Positions 27,901 through 41,100 of a stretch of DNA of 64,000 nt are shown piece by piece. The stretch is taken from assembly GCF_021018805.1 (NCBI RefSeq), contig NC_086251.1:45454767-45518766 (forward strand), written 5' to 3'. The DNA comes from Prinia subflava. Lineage: Eukaryota > Chordata > Aves > Passeriformes > Cisticolidae. A model generated the notes under the pieces. It had not been told where the DNA came from. It saw only the letters and a program-made list of their open reading frames with translations, and made no database searches. The position numbers and the translations under genes were made by a program. Each line of letters begins with the position of its first letter. The stretch's first letter is position 1.

Positions 27901-30640
27901 GTTCAATTCTTTGTATTAACCTATAAGTTACTTTACTTCTGCTCTGGTTAGGACATTCAGGAGGAAAACTTGTTCAGAAAAGGAACAAAAATACCTTTGT
28001 ACTTTTACACATACAGAGTATGTGTAAATACTGCCATTGTATACATACAATGGCAGAGTCATAGCCTACAAAGTCTCCTGTTGCTATTGTTAAAGCACAA
28101 TATGTTTGATAAGGTATATAATATTTTATACCTGTTCCACATAAATACCTAAGTTGTCCAAACAAAAACTTTCAATCTGGTAAAAGAATTCTTTGCTTAG
28201 ATGAAACAGAAGAATTCAATCCTAGTAAATCTGATTTCAGTTATTTAACCTAGGATCACAAACACAAATAGGTTTAGGTACTAAATTGGGAATTTTGTTA
28301 TTACACCTGGAGTTGTGACCCTCAGCTCTCACCTTTTGGTTGTGAACTTCAAGGCTCTCAGCACCTTCAGATTTCACTTCTGTGTGCCCATGAGGTGTCT
28401 CAGCTCTTAGAGAAGCAGTAATTCTCACCAGCTCTCACCCTGCTGCTCCCTGTCCCTCCAGCCCCGCGCAGGCCTGACCTGTTGGTACAGGCAGGATAAG
28501 AGATGACACGAGCATCGACAGACCCCGCCAGTGGGTGTGCTCCCTCAGCAAACTGGGCTTCTCCACATGACCCATCAGAGAAAAGAGAGGAAAGCTGTCA
28601 GGAGCAATGAGTACTAAGATGACTGGGATTTTGATTGGCATCTTACTTTGCCAGAATAAAATCAGTGTAAACTGTTTTGAAAATGAGGCCGATTATGCCT
28701 CTTTTTCCTTATGTGTGGATAGAAAACCAAGGCTTTCCAATTCTTTGGTGTGCATTCACTGTCCATAAATCACCTGAGAAATAAAATGTGAATATTTAAT
28801 TCTTTTGCTGTTCCTGTCTCAGATAATTTTATGGTATATTGGTTATTTTCACCCTGCCAGATACCTAGTATCAGTTTTGAATTGCAGGAAACCTAACAAT
28901 TTCAAGGGGCACTTTTCTTCTTTCATACAGGTTTTTAAAGACAATGACAAATGTAAAGCAAAACTCTTTGGGTCGTGTAAGTTCACTAATAAACCAGATG
29001 TGCTATGAATTAGTCCTTAGGGCCTAATATGCAAATATTGATGGTGCAGGTAATCACTGGGCCCTACTTTTTATAATTATTTTTACCTTCATTAGCTTCA
29101 ATTATCTCCCACAAGAAATCCATTTTCCACTGTGATATCTGATACATGCAACGCAGCACATATCAAGGGTTTAATGGTCTGCCTTTTGAACAATTGAATT
29201 TAATCTCCTTTATGATACTTACGAAGGACCAGAAGATAATAAGACCATGAGAATAGAACAGTCACTGATCATTTTCAGCCACTGAAACCTAATACGGAGG
29301 CTAACTGGTCCCTTGAAGCATGTCCACCTATCTACGGTGGACAAGATATTCCATCATAAATATTCTTGGGTGATTTCCTAGTTGTAGGATTAAGAAAAGC
29401 TTTGCCATAATTATGTTACAATGAAAAAACATACAGATTCAACAGCAGAATTTTGATCAAAGTCTGTTGAGTTCTGCTGCAAAGAAATGGTATTCAAGTA
29501 TGTAGGTTAGTTCCCAAATTATAGCTTGTACAAAGGAGACAGTAAATTATTATCATCTGCAAAGTAAACTTTATTATTGAATGAACATTCTTCCTCCTTT
29601 CAAATATTTTTCTATCTTATCTTTTTTCTATTTTTTTCTCAGCTGCTAAAATTATGACCTAATCCACCCATGTATTTGCTTCTACAGGACTTTTGTCCTG
29701 TACACTGTCTTTACAGGGATAAAGTGATTATGCACAAATAATTGAAAGTAATTGACAAGTCTTGTTTTGGCCTTACAATGTAAGTCTGCTGCCACCTATA
29801 GATAAATCACAATTTTTGCAAGCAGACATGATGTATCATTTGAAAACAGATTGCCAGGGGAGCAGTACTGCTGCTGGAGGGACCTTATGTAGCAGAAAAA
29901 TTAGTGGCTGACTGCACTACTGGGAACACTGTACAAAGTGTTATCAGTTCTTCGGATGATAAATGAATCTGCCTACCATGTCAGTGGTAGGTACCACCAG
30001 GGAATAGTAGTGATAATGTGCAATAGGCAAAAAGTAAATAAAAACAGGAAAAAAAGAGAGGAGGTCATGTTTCAGGGACGTGATTTTTGTTTTCTCTCTC
30101 AGAAACATCAAGTTCACACTAAAGGTTATCCAACATACATGCATTATTAACTGGGGACAGACAAAGAGGACAGGACAGAATAGGGAATGTGGTAACAAAG
30201 GATATGTGCCAAATTCTTCTTCATCTTCCTTTAGACAGTACTTTTCCTTATATCATCCCAAGACTTCAAGTGCATCAGAGAACTTGGAAAAATAAAGATT
30301 CTTGGGTTAATTTGTTATATATGGAAGTTATTTTCTGATTAGAAAGTTTCTGATAGGACAAGTTTGACACGATCTTAAAAATAATCACAATATTCAGAGT
30401 TATCAATATTTATAAACATGAGATAATCAAGTCTTATTTTTAATCCACTAAAGAATTCCATTAGCAAGAATTACAGCCAAAAAAAATGAAGCTCCTGACT
30501 AATTACTTCAAAATTCTTTATTTCAAGCAACCAGGAGATCATTTCATCTCGGCTTCTGGTAATCTAAATAAAAGCATCCTTTATGGTTATCTTGTGATTG
30601 GTAAAACATCAAACTGAAACTGGCAAGTAAAAGGCCTTTA
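24921..30640. other. Unique AT-rich non-coding DNA
   Basis: It contains an A16 run at 25029-25044, a T17 run at 27754-27770, two adjacent hairpins at 28004-28056 (separate entry), a GC-richer patch at about 28430-28570 and a small inverted repeat at 29321-29343 (8-base arms, 7-base loop). No open frame here looks like a real gene. A 46-base segment at 28931-28976 has splice-like borders but is too short to support. Confidence 0.55.
28004..28056. repeat. Two adjacent perfect inverted repeats
   Basis: The first has 11-base arms (28004-28014 and 28018-28028) around the 3-base loop AGA. The second has 12-base arms (28031-28042 and 28045-28056) around the 2-base spacer AC. Both pair perfectly and lie only two bases apart. 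The arms are shorter than a typical miRNA precursor (about 22 pairs or more), and such tight loops favour DNA cruciforms over Dicer substrates. Function is unknown. Confidence 0.9.
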
Positions 30641-30792
30641 AAAAGAGGGGGAAAAAAAGAAAAAAAAAGAAAAAGAAAAACAACATAGAGACTTTGGGGG
30701 GATTTGGTTTTGGCTTTGTTTTCTTTTTTCTTTTCATTAAAAGTTCAAAAAGTTCCTTTTTTTTTTTTTTTTTTTTTTTAAGGAAAAAAAAA
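30641..30792. repeat. Poly-purine tract and T23 low-complexity DNA
   Basis: An A/G-rich tract at about 30641-30680 is followed by T/C-rich sequence and an uninterrupted T23 run at 30757-30779, then an A-run. A minus-strand open frame (30609-31016) that runs through it owes its lysine- and phenylalanine-rich stretches to this low complexity and is not a gene. Confidence 0.85.
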
Positions 30793-33700
30793 AGCAGCAG
30801 AGTAAGATCCACAATCCAAAACATAAATCCCATGTCAGTCTGAATAGATGTGGATTCAGTAAGGGAACCTGTAACAAAACCAGTAACTGTAGATGTGGGA
30901 TTTGATGTTAGAATATAGTGGGTACTGGGAAACAGAAAAGTAAAGGAAGGCAAACCCTTTCTAGAGAAGAATTCATACAGACCATTCCTGAGATAATACA
31001 GGACAAATTTCAACAAATAATAGCTGGAATGATTTTTTAAAAATGCTTTTCAGTCTTGGATTTCTGATATTCTAAAAATAAAATTGTATGTGTAGCTTCC
31101 TTGGAAACAGGTGTTATTGCATCAATAAGCTGCCTTTATGCAAATTCTTTTTAAATGTCCATTGAGCAATCCCCTTTAGTCTGTTCAGTCCAGTTAAGTG
31201 GGGTACAATCACAGTTACAAACTGGAATAATAGTGGCTGTTACAAAAAAACCCATCAGATTATTAATAATATGAGCTCTTCCTATGAATTTTGCCACCAC
31301 ATATATACTAGAACAACCTGTAATGGTAGGCTGAAAGTCTTAAAGAGCATGATAAAGATCTAAGTCAGAACACAGTAGCTGTAGGGTACTTTATTTCATT
31401 CCAGATCTGCTGTTCCTAGTTCTTTTTTGACATCCTATAACACTGAGAACTGAGAAAAATAGAGCAATAACCCAAATGCAAATCATTTTAGGGCTGAAGA
31501 AGATTCATCCTCTTTAATTCATTTTTATTGCATGCAAATGACTCAACTTTAGCACATTGGCTTCTCTTTTTTGTGACAACCAATCTTCCTTTTTCGAGTC
31601 AGTTATTTCCCTTGAATAATAAATATGGACTAGAGGTTAATAGCTGTATTGGAACAGAACACCTGAGACAATTGGTTCCCATGACAACCAAACTCATTTA
31701 TTAATACTTTTTTACTTATTTTCCCCTTATATTCCAAATGAATATATTAGAAATTAGTGAACCTTAAAATATCTTACAGAAAATTCTTTCAGCTATGCCT
31801 CTCAGATAGGAGATCATGGACATTACACATAAACAATTGTTTTTATCCCCTGAAAATTAATTTAAAAGTTGCCAAACATGTGCTACCTAGAGATTGTTTG
31901 GGGATCTCACTTCGACACCATTCCTACTTTGAATTCAGAAGTTATTGATAAGGCAGATAGGCCTTGTAAGTCTTCAGATATTTTGGAAAACTACTTTATT
32001 TGTAAGTCAGACAAAGTCTTGGTTATTTTTTGCTGCAGAGATACACTGGGTAAGCAAACAGAAAATCTGAGGAAAAGCAGCATCTCATACTTGGACCAGA
32101 ATCCTGGGAGACACAATACTGGGCTGCTGGTTGAACTTGGGACTGTTCCTGGCTGCCACTAACTTCCTATGGCCTTTAAAATTGATTTAGTTTCTGTTCT
32201 GTGACAAAAACTGTAAGTTGTCATCCCACTAGTAATAGGCATCTTGAAATTTACTTCACTGAGTTACAAAAACTGTTCCAGAATATGTGACTCCAGTGAA
32301 GTGATTAACGTTCTAGAAAAAGTACTAGACAATGTTATATGTGAAACCATTCCTTTTGCCATGGTTTTCTACTTGTGCATTTTTTCCTTCTCTTTCATTT
32401 AAAATAAATAATCCCAATATCCTGGGAGTTTCAGCAAATATCACCATCTTCCAGCCACACACCCTCTAACCACAAATGTTACTCCTGTCCTGATGCTGGT
32501 ACACTGTATAAACTAATCACATAAATGGAATTGTCTTGAGTTTAAATAAAGGCCTTTCTGTGTAAATAACCTCATCAGAAAGGCCTGAATGGCATTTTCT
32601 CTTCCCTTGTCTTGTCTTGCAAGGAATCCTTGCAAGAATATAAGACTCTGCATCCTATTTTATTTTAAAATGAAAATTTTCCTTTTGTAGCGGTAATATG
32701 AAGGAATCAGCATCGATGAGGATATCTTGCACTCTACTTGCCTGTTGTTCTTTCTTTTCCCTCACTGGAAAGCAGGAAAGCTGAAAAGCTGTATCCTACT
32801 CTTATTCTCCTCATTCCTCTGCCTCATATGCACACATAACAGTGTTCATGCACCTGTAGCAGTGTTCATGTCAGAAAACAAAGTGGTTGCTGCTCTGCTT
32901 CAATCTCCCCAACTGAACATCATGTTCCATGCTGAAAGCAGCTTGACTATCCATCAGTCTGTGGCCCTTTCATCTACTGCTAGAAGAAGAGGGAATGAGA
33001 GAGAGCCCATTGATTTCTTCCACACCTTTCCTCCTCTTCCTCCTGTTTCTCTGTAGCCAGAACTGGAAATTTACTGCTGAGAGGGCTGAACTGCACTGGA
33101 GAAGGAACATTTAAATCACACCCTGCTGCAGTGTAGTCAGCACATGCAAATATTGCCAAAGCATCTCAAGGACTGTGCCTCGGACACTTCTCAGAGGTAC
33201 ATCAAATCCTCCCCAGATAGTATTAGAGCCTGTTGGAGTTTGGTCTCTGCCTCCCCTGGCCATGCTCTCTCCCAGCAGCAGGCCAGGGGCAGGCCGTAAC
33301 TCCTGCCTTCAGTGTTTGCCTCATTCACCTGTCATGGGGACTCGAGCTTGAGACAGTCTTTCTAGATAAAATAATGATGTGAGAAGGAATGTGCCACTTC
33401 TAGAGAAGTGTGTGTAGGTGTCAGTGTGGCAATAGCTCAGCAGGGCTCCCCTCCAGCTGAGCTTCACTGCAGAGGTGTTGCCTGTAAGCAGAAGAGAGGA
33501 GCACTGGAAAAGTAGAAATGTACCTCTTTTGGGAACTATACCTGACAGTGGTCATCTGGCTACCTAAAATATAGCCTATGTCACAGGAAAGCTATAAATT
33601 CAATACTGCAGAGGCACGACTGCAGCAGTTTATTCTGCTGAAAGAAAAGCACAAGCAAAGCTTGTCCTGAGTTCTGGATAGATGAGGAGAACACAGCATA

Positions 33701-35024
33701 GCCATCCTTCACTGATGAGTGCTGTGGGCTTGCCAAAGCCACAACTTTCTACTGTGACAAAAAGCAGACAGCAATAACACAGAAGATTCCCAACTGCAGT
33801 TCTTGTAATGCTCTCTGCATTTGGCAGAATTTAGTAAAAAAAGCAAACAAAAAAACCAGTCTGCATACATCTAGCCTCAAGAGCATCCTTCCCTACAGCA
33901 CATAATAATCTTCCTTACTTCCACATCTGACTCATGCTCACAAATTCTCCAATGCTGCCACCAGTCATAACTCAAACATTTTTTCCTTCTATTTAAATAA
34001 CAAGTCTGAATGAAAATGCAAAGATGCTGTTGCTGACATACTGAAGTATTAACTGCAATCAGAAGATTTGCCTGTACTTTTTGTATGATAAATCTCCTAT
34101 TTTTCATATTCTGCATGCTTGTTTTTGTACCACCTGTTCTTACCAGCAGCTCATTCTGGCCTGATCATGATAGGAAGGTTCCCCTGGCTATTTCACTCAC
34201 TTTGGCAGATGTTTCCATAAATGCAGAAGTTTGTTTATGCCTAACTTCTTATGGGATTGGAACCATTATTTTTGCTACAAAAACAAGAATTAGCATACAT
34301 GCTCCATCTTTCTGCTTCTTTATTTCTGCTTGAACCCTCTGACCAGCAAAACACACAGCTAATGGACACAAACTGGGCATGTTGTTTGACTCTGGCCTGC
34401 TTTTGTTCATGTATCAATAGCAAATCAGTCTAATATTGCTTATCCTAAGCACCTATCATCACCAACTGAAAGCTGCCCTTGGACTGGTGGGTCTAAATTT
34501 CTACCTTATGTCTATTTCAAATATAAATCCACAGGAACAGCTCTGATGCCAACTCCTTGGGCCACCTCTACAATGTAAATCACCAAGTGGAGTAAGTGAA
34601 GGACAGTTCACAGCTGAGTGTCAATTAGACTGTAACTCTTTGAAAAGAGGGCACAGGAAAGACTTTCCTACACCCTCCTTTCAAGGAGTTTTTAAACCAA
34701 AAGGCTGGCATATTTTTAATTCTACAGATCACTTTAAAGGTATCACATTGCAGAATCTTCATTCAGGTTCACTATGATACTGTCTGAACACAGACAACTA
34801 CATATAAGGCTAATTTTCAGATCTTTAAATTGTCTGAATTTTTGTGTCCCTTTTGTCTGTTGTCTCTCTTAACTCTTCTTTGGTATGTTTTCAGCTGGAG
34901 ACACTATTAGCCATCACTGTCTCCAAGACATCTGGTTTAAATCAAAGTCCTGAGTAAAACAATATTGTATTTTTTCCCTTTAGAAAAGATAACTTTCTTT
35001 TAAGTAAAATAATCAGTTAATCAG
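30793..35024. other. Unique AT-rich non-coding DNA
   Basis: No gene is recognised. The region holds a 21-base palindrome at 32616-32636 and a moderately GC-rich stretch at about 33120-33500 with no identifiable repeat family or exon. Confidence 0.55.
32616..32636. repeat. 21-bp palindrome
   Basis: Ten-base arms CTTGCAAGGA and TCCTTGCAAG flank a single A. It is perfect. It could be a chance or slippage product, or a site for a dimeric DNA-binding protein; I do not recognise a known motif. Confidence 0.9.
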
Positions 35025-35115
35025 TGGTTTTTTGTTTTGTTTTGTGGGGGTTTTTGGTTTTGTTTTTTTTGTTTTCTGTTTTTTGTTTGTTTTTGGTTTT
35101 GATGGGGTTTTTTTA
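35025..35115. repeat. G/T-rich low-complexity tract
   Basis: About 90 bases composed almost only of T and G on the plus strand (TTTTG, TTTGG and GGGG words). No regular unit length is seen. Confidence 0.85.
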
Positions 35116-38100
35116 CTGTTCAGGATAAAATTTTCACTGCAAAACTAGACTGGATTCAGTCGTTTGCTAAGACTGTCACTGCAAGAAAACCAGTATTGGA
35201 GTATCCCTTGGAGTGTTTTATGTACCTGTGATGTTCATCACTGCTACCCAGTCCAGTGGTACATTCCAGTTAAGCTATTTTTTTCACTCACTACTGGAAT
35301 GATCACAGGAAAGTGCAGATACCACTCAAGTAGAAAAATCTTTATATAGTTTGGAAAATAAAATTTGAAAATTTTGTACATCTACATCAATGCATGTTAT
35401 TTTACTCCCATTTAGATAAGGGAGCAGCATTTAAGCAATGTTCTTCATGACAAAGTTGTTCAGGGAAAGCAGTAAGGAATCTCCATGGAAAATCAAACCC
35501 AACACTGGCATGGATTTCCCAAGATCTAGGAGTACAAAACACCTACAAAAATGCTGCACGAACAAAGGGGTGGAATACTATTAAATATCTGCACTTATGC
35601 TATAAGATTTGTAAAAGCATCTGGAGTAGAGAAAATGTACTAATGATAGTTGTGTATGAAGAGGATAAACTGGTTTAAAGTCAAATCTGACTTTAAAATG
35701 CCAGATTATTGCCTTCTGACACATTGCAGAACAACCTGGAGAATGACTCATATGGTACCTGTCATCTGCTGGTCAATCTCAAGTTATTATGCACATATTT
35801 TTAATATGCAAAAAAAAAAAAAAAAACAAAAAAACCCACAAAAACCACCCAAACTTACCTAAAATATTGTCTCTGGTAGAAAAGAGAGTAAGAGTTTGCT
35901 AGTGATAAGATAAGCCAGCATGCTTGTTTTCCAATTTTAAACCAAGTAATTTATATAAAAATAGGAAGATAAGGAAGTTTTATTATTTCAGAATAAATTC
36001 ATTCTCCTGTCTCCATTGGTACATAAAATGAAAATTGGGGGGTGCTATTTTTTCAAACTATCCCTAGTCCCTGAGACAATAATCCATTAACCATGCAGCT
36101 CACCACAAATGGATTGCAAAACTGACATTTTCATGAATTATAGCAGTCTTTCAAGTAGCAAGGAGTAAAGTTGCAGCAATTTTCCATGTCTTTAATTTTA
36201 CTGTCAAAAGGTATATAAGGGCTATGTCCTGGAACTGATGGATTTTCAGTAGAAAAATTAAATTTCATGTATTAATAGGTAAAAAGAGAGGCTTTGCTGG
36301 TATAATTTTAATCTAATTATTAACTCAGGGAAAGCTTTTGTGAATCTGAATTTAACATTAGAATATACTGCACAATGATATTAATGGTCTACATGCTGTC
36401 CAGATTGTAGTATTGATAGAATTGTATTTCTTTCAGAAAGTAAATTTAGGTTCTTACAATAAGAAAGAATGGGAGAGATGAGGAGAAGAGTTATTTTTAA
36501 GCATAGCAACACTTTAGTTTCACTGCCAGGGGACAATTTATTTCAGCTTTTTCATCTTTCTTTGCTGCTATTGTTACAATGAATGAGTGAACTTAATTAG
36601 CACTGCAAGGAGAGGGCTATGTTCCCAAAGCTCTCTAAGTGGGAAAAATATTTAAAGAACATAGAGCAGAAAAAGATTACAAAATTTTTGGAAATAACAA
36701 AAGAACTGCGTAAGCTTTCATTTCCTTACTGAAAACACAGTTGCATAAATATCGCCAGAGTACAGTATTAGAAATGTCTTTGAGATTTTCCTAAAAAAAA
36801 AAGGTTGACAATCTTCTGTATATATGACACTTATTAAAAAGTGTTTAGATAAATTAATAAAGTAATCATTCCATTCTTTTTTTTTTTTAATGTACATGAT
36901 GAAAAATCATGTATATGTGGATCATATATTGGATCTCTTTATCCTATTCATTAAGGCTCATGTCTAAGTGGGAATACACTATGGACTCCTGTTTATTATG
37001 AATTAAAAATAGACTCAAGCTAAAGCAGCTTGTGAAGAAATCAGGAAATTCAATGTCTTTCCTTAGATTTGTTTTGAATATGACTGTGCAACAGGTTCTG
37101 AAGAAACTAGAATTTTTTCCACTTCTTTTGGAATTACACTCAGCAATTCTGGGTGTAGATACCCATCCATAGAAGAGATGTGACACCTTTTCTCTGAACA
37201 TTCTTGTTCTTTTGGTTTATTATTTTAAGCACTATGGTACAGGAAGAAATGTTGTGTCTCTTGAGGGGCCCATTACTCAGCTGGAGCCCCAGAGAGCCCC
37301 CTACCAATAGAAAGGATCCCTCTATATCATACTATATTACATCTAACAGTGGGGCCTCAGCCCTCTTGACATCACAAAAAGAAATATGAAGATAGATTTT
37401 GGAGCATGAGGACTTATACATTTCTAAGTGAAATAAAAACATGACAAAGCTATAAAGACCTTAACCACGTTCTAGTAAATGTCAAAGATTTAGCTGATAT
37501 ATACACATACAAAGGTATAGATATATATATTTGATGATTTTCTACCTAATACTCCATAAGAATAATTAAATATTTACCTGGCAGCAGCAACTGTAAGAAA
37601 AATCCCTCCAGGAATTGGGTTGGAAGGCTTCCAGAACCACGCAGCAGATATTTTGTTACAGTTTTGTTCTATATTCTCTTTAAGTCATGTCAATGTCATA
37701 TCCTGGAGAGAACTGTTCGGAGTTATCCTTCAATAAGCAACTTTCTTTTCAAATACTTGTGGCACATAGTACGAAGATAATTTTTGGCAGCTGATCATGA
37801 GTTTGTCTTTGACAGATGATTTGATGGCAAGAAACAATGATACTGGTGCTGGTGATGAAAATAGGGCTGGTATAAGTGTCTCCTGTTATACAAACTGTAA
37901 ATTAGAACTGTGAAATTCTGCTTAAAATCAGAAAAAAAAAATGCTAGAAGTAATATGCATAGAAACATATGTCAACCTTTGGAGTGGAAGAAAAATGCTA
38001 CAAAAGGACACAGGCATAACTTCTGGTCATGCCCATACCAAGAGAAGCTGACCATGACTAAATGATGTGATATCAATATAATCATCCTGATGGCTGCAAT

Positions 38101-41100
38101 GAGGAAACCCATTACCTGCAAAGTGAAGTTGAGGAAACCTAATAAAATCTAACTTCCTTGTACATTCTGTAATCTTCCCTAAATAGTATTACAGTGCCAT
38201 GTCCAATTTGCATCTCTCTTCTCACATATTTAAACAGAACGGGTAGTGACACACTGTTCTCTTTTCAAATGAAACAGCTCAATGACCTGTCTTATTTTGC
38301 ATTCAAAAGTAAATGTCCAGTTCTTTATGAAAAGGTTACTCTTAGCTAACACATTTTCTTTTTTGGAAAAGGAGCTCAACCAGTCTCTTTCTGTATGGTA
38401 TCTGTTTATATCTCTTCTGAAACTACTATAATTTCTGTTATGAGACGGGTAACATGAAAATAACATTCAACTCATCAGCGTTACCATTGCCTTCAGGCCT
38501 CCTTGTTGCTCAGATAGCATTTTAAATTCCCCAAACCCTCCCATCATGCCTTCTCCAAAGCCACCCTCCTCTCAGGCTAATCAGCTGCTGCCCCTCTGCT
38601 CTGAGCACCAGAAGTTCCCTCTTTCAACAGGCCCTGAACATCTCAGCATACCACAGGCAATCACTTTCATCTGTGTTTAACTGCTGCTTTCTCTCCTCCA
38701 CATGAACCTTGCTGAGCTGCTCTGTCCCTCCTTAACTTCCAATGAAGGCATTTATAATATTTTAATGACCTCTTCCGCTCAAGCAGTGAATATGCTGCTC
38801 TGTTAGACATCTAGTAAATCCAACCCAATATCCTCTATCTGAACTTTTAGAGGATTTCTACTTCTAAAAATCAGCCATTAAACATTTCTAGTGCTGTTCA
38901 GCATTTTTTTTTTCAGGGAAATTCCTCAGTTTTGGTTAGTTTCAAATAGTTAGCAATATCACACACTGTTTTGAGAAATGAAATAGATCCAGGTGAATAA
39001 CTAAGTAAGAAATGTATGGGCTGTTACTGTTTTCTCCTATTATGAAGTGCTGATGTATTCATTTCCTCGCTGTCCTGTAATTTGATTTCTCATAATCTGT
39101 AATGTCACTCCCATTAATAGCTGCCCAAAGAAATGACAGGTGGTCAGCAGAGCTTGTGCAGGGATGTTTAACAGGTCATGCATTACTCCCTGAAAGCTGT
39201 GAGATTAACACTTCTACTCCAGGCACAGGAATGGTTGGCCTCTAATGGATTGTCTGTTTACTTTGTCACTGCTCTCTAAAGCCTATAAAAGGTAGCCTTT
39301 TACAACTAAAATAAATATTCACTTTTTGAAACCCATTAAAAAGGCTGGCTGTCACTCTTCCCCCATCAGCCTTTAGGGCTAAATTTGCCTCATCTGTTTT
39401 GGGTGGGAAGGCACAGAGACAGTTTCTTTGCCGTGGTGCTGGGCTGAGGAGAGCAGGGCCCTGTGAGGGTCCCATGGATGGTGCTGATTTCCTCTGCGCC
39501 TCGGTGTGTGCAAAGCCCATCCCTGCAGAGGCACAAACCCAGATGTCCCACTGCGGGCAATGGTCAGGGCTGCCAGGATCAGGGATGGGCTCAGCTGTGG
39601 GAAAGAACTGTCTCATTTACCATTCTGTATCATACCAGCTGTACTTAAGAATAAATATGATTTTAAATCCAGATGTTATTATTATGGAAAGCTTTCAGTG
39701 AAAAGAAACTTCATCAATGTAAATAGAAATGCTGACTCAAGAAAACGTCCATTCTATGATTAGTAATTTGCAAGACTTGCTCATATGCCTTAGGTGAACA
39801 AAGAGGAATGGTCATACTTTGGGATATTTAATATGTTCAACAACTGAAAATGGTTTTGAAGTCAAGGTGCAATTTAAACTCATCTTCAAAACTGAAAGAC
39901 ATCACTATCTCTGTTGTTTGCATTTCTATCACACCAAAATGTCAGATTCTCAGCATGTCCAACAACAGTTCAGTAGAGAATTTCTTAAAGTATTAGAGCA
40001 GTGAGTGTCATGCATGGAGTGAATTTCACATTTTAAGGATCACATTTCCTGTGTAGAACCCATGCAAACCGTATGTTAGCTGATAATGAAATGAGTTTTA
40101 AGCTATTACAGCTCAAAAGTACTGAAGAAGAGAGTTAAAAATAAAGTACTGGCAAACAAAGTTTAGTTTTCCATGTTACACAAACAATTAACTGAGGCTA
40201 CAAAAAAGCAGCTTTTGAAGACAATACAGGGAACAATGGCTTATTCTGCAGATAAAGTGGGCAAAAAAAGTCTCTGATTACTGTCACCCAGGATTGTATC
40301 TGATTCATAATAACTGCATTCCAGTTCAAGCATGTGACCTTTAATTAAAGTATGTTAAAATTGGAAGAGTATGAGAAAGGTTTCTGAAGCTATCCTTAAA
40401 GTCTTTTTGCTCTGTTTGTTAAAACAATTTACTAATAACAAATCAGCCTCATGGCTAAAGAACAAAATTTTGACAAAATGTGAAAAATGGTACAGCAAAA
40501 ATTGCAGAGATGACATCTCTTGAAGCCCAAGCTTGTGTTCATGTAAAAAAAAATGTATTTGTGCTTCTGTGTCTGGGTATGTACCTTATTTATAGAGACA
40601 GCTATTTACCAGCAATTAAATTTTCCACAGAGACCTCAGTGTTGTTCTTGTATTTATAAACTATTCAAAATGCATGAGAAAATGGAATGAGGAGGGGGGA
40701 AGGGTCAGCAAAGCAATAACTTAAAAATTAAAAGACTGACTGCAGCACTTTGTATCAATTTTTAGCAGGCAGGAACATGTCAGATAGTATCTATACCATC
40801 TCCTGGAAATATTTGGATAATTCTTATAATCACATTATCTCCCAGGTAGCATTTCCTCTAATAAATAAAAGACCTCTCTGTTTAAAGATAAAAGTCAGAG
40901 TAATTATTAACTTGTTCAAAGGATCCATTTATGGACACTTACTTCCAGGGTTCTTCGCTGCATGCTTTTTCTTCCCTTTTGCCACATTCAACCGTAATTT
41001 CCTTGCTGAAGTTCTTTGTTTGTTTTAGGGTAATTAAGGACCCTTACACTCACAATGGCTTCTGACCTGGATGATTTCCCACTCATCTGGCAATCACAAA

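Noticed and set aside
28931..28976. 46-nt segment between TTTCATACAG and GTAAGT
   Set aside because: The borders look like splice sites, but the length is not a multiple of three, it is open in two frames, and it is too short to judge.
29321..29343. Small hairpin with 8-base arms TGTCCACC / GGTGGACA
   Set aside because: Short arms; too small for a miRNA precursor and not rare enough to argue for function.
30609..31016. 135-codon minus-strand open frame with polylysine and polyphenylalanine
   Set aside because: The frame is carried by the T23 run and purine tracts; it is a low-complexity artefact.
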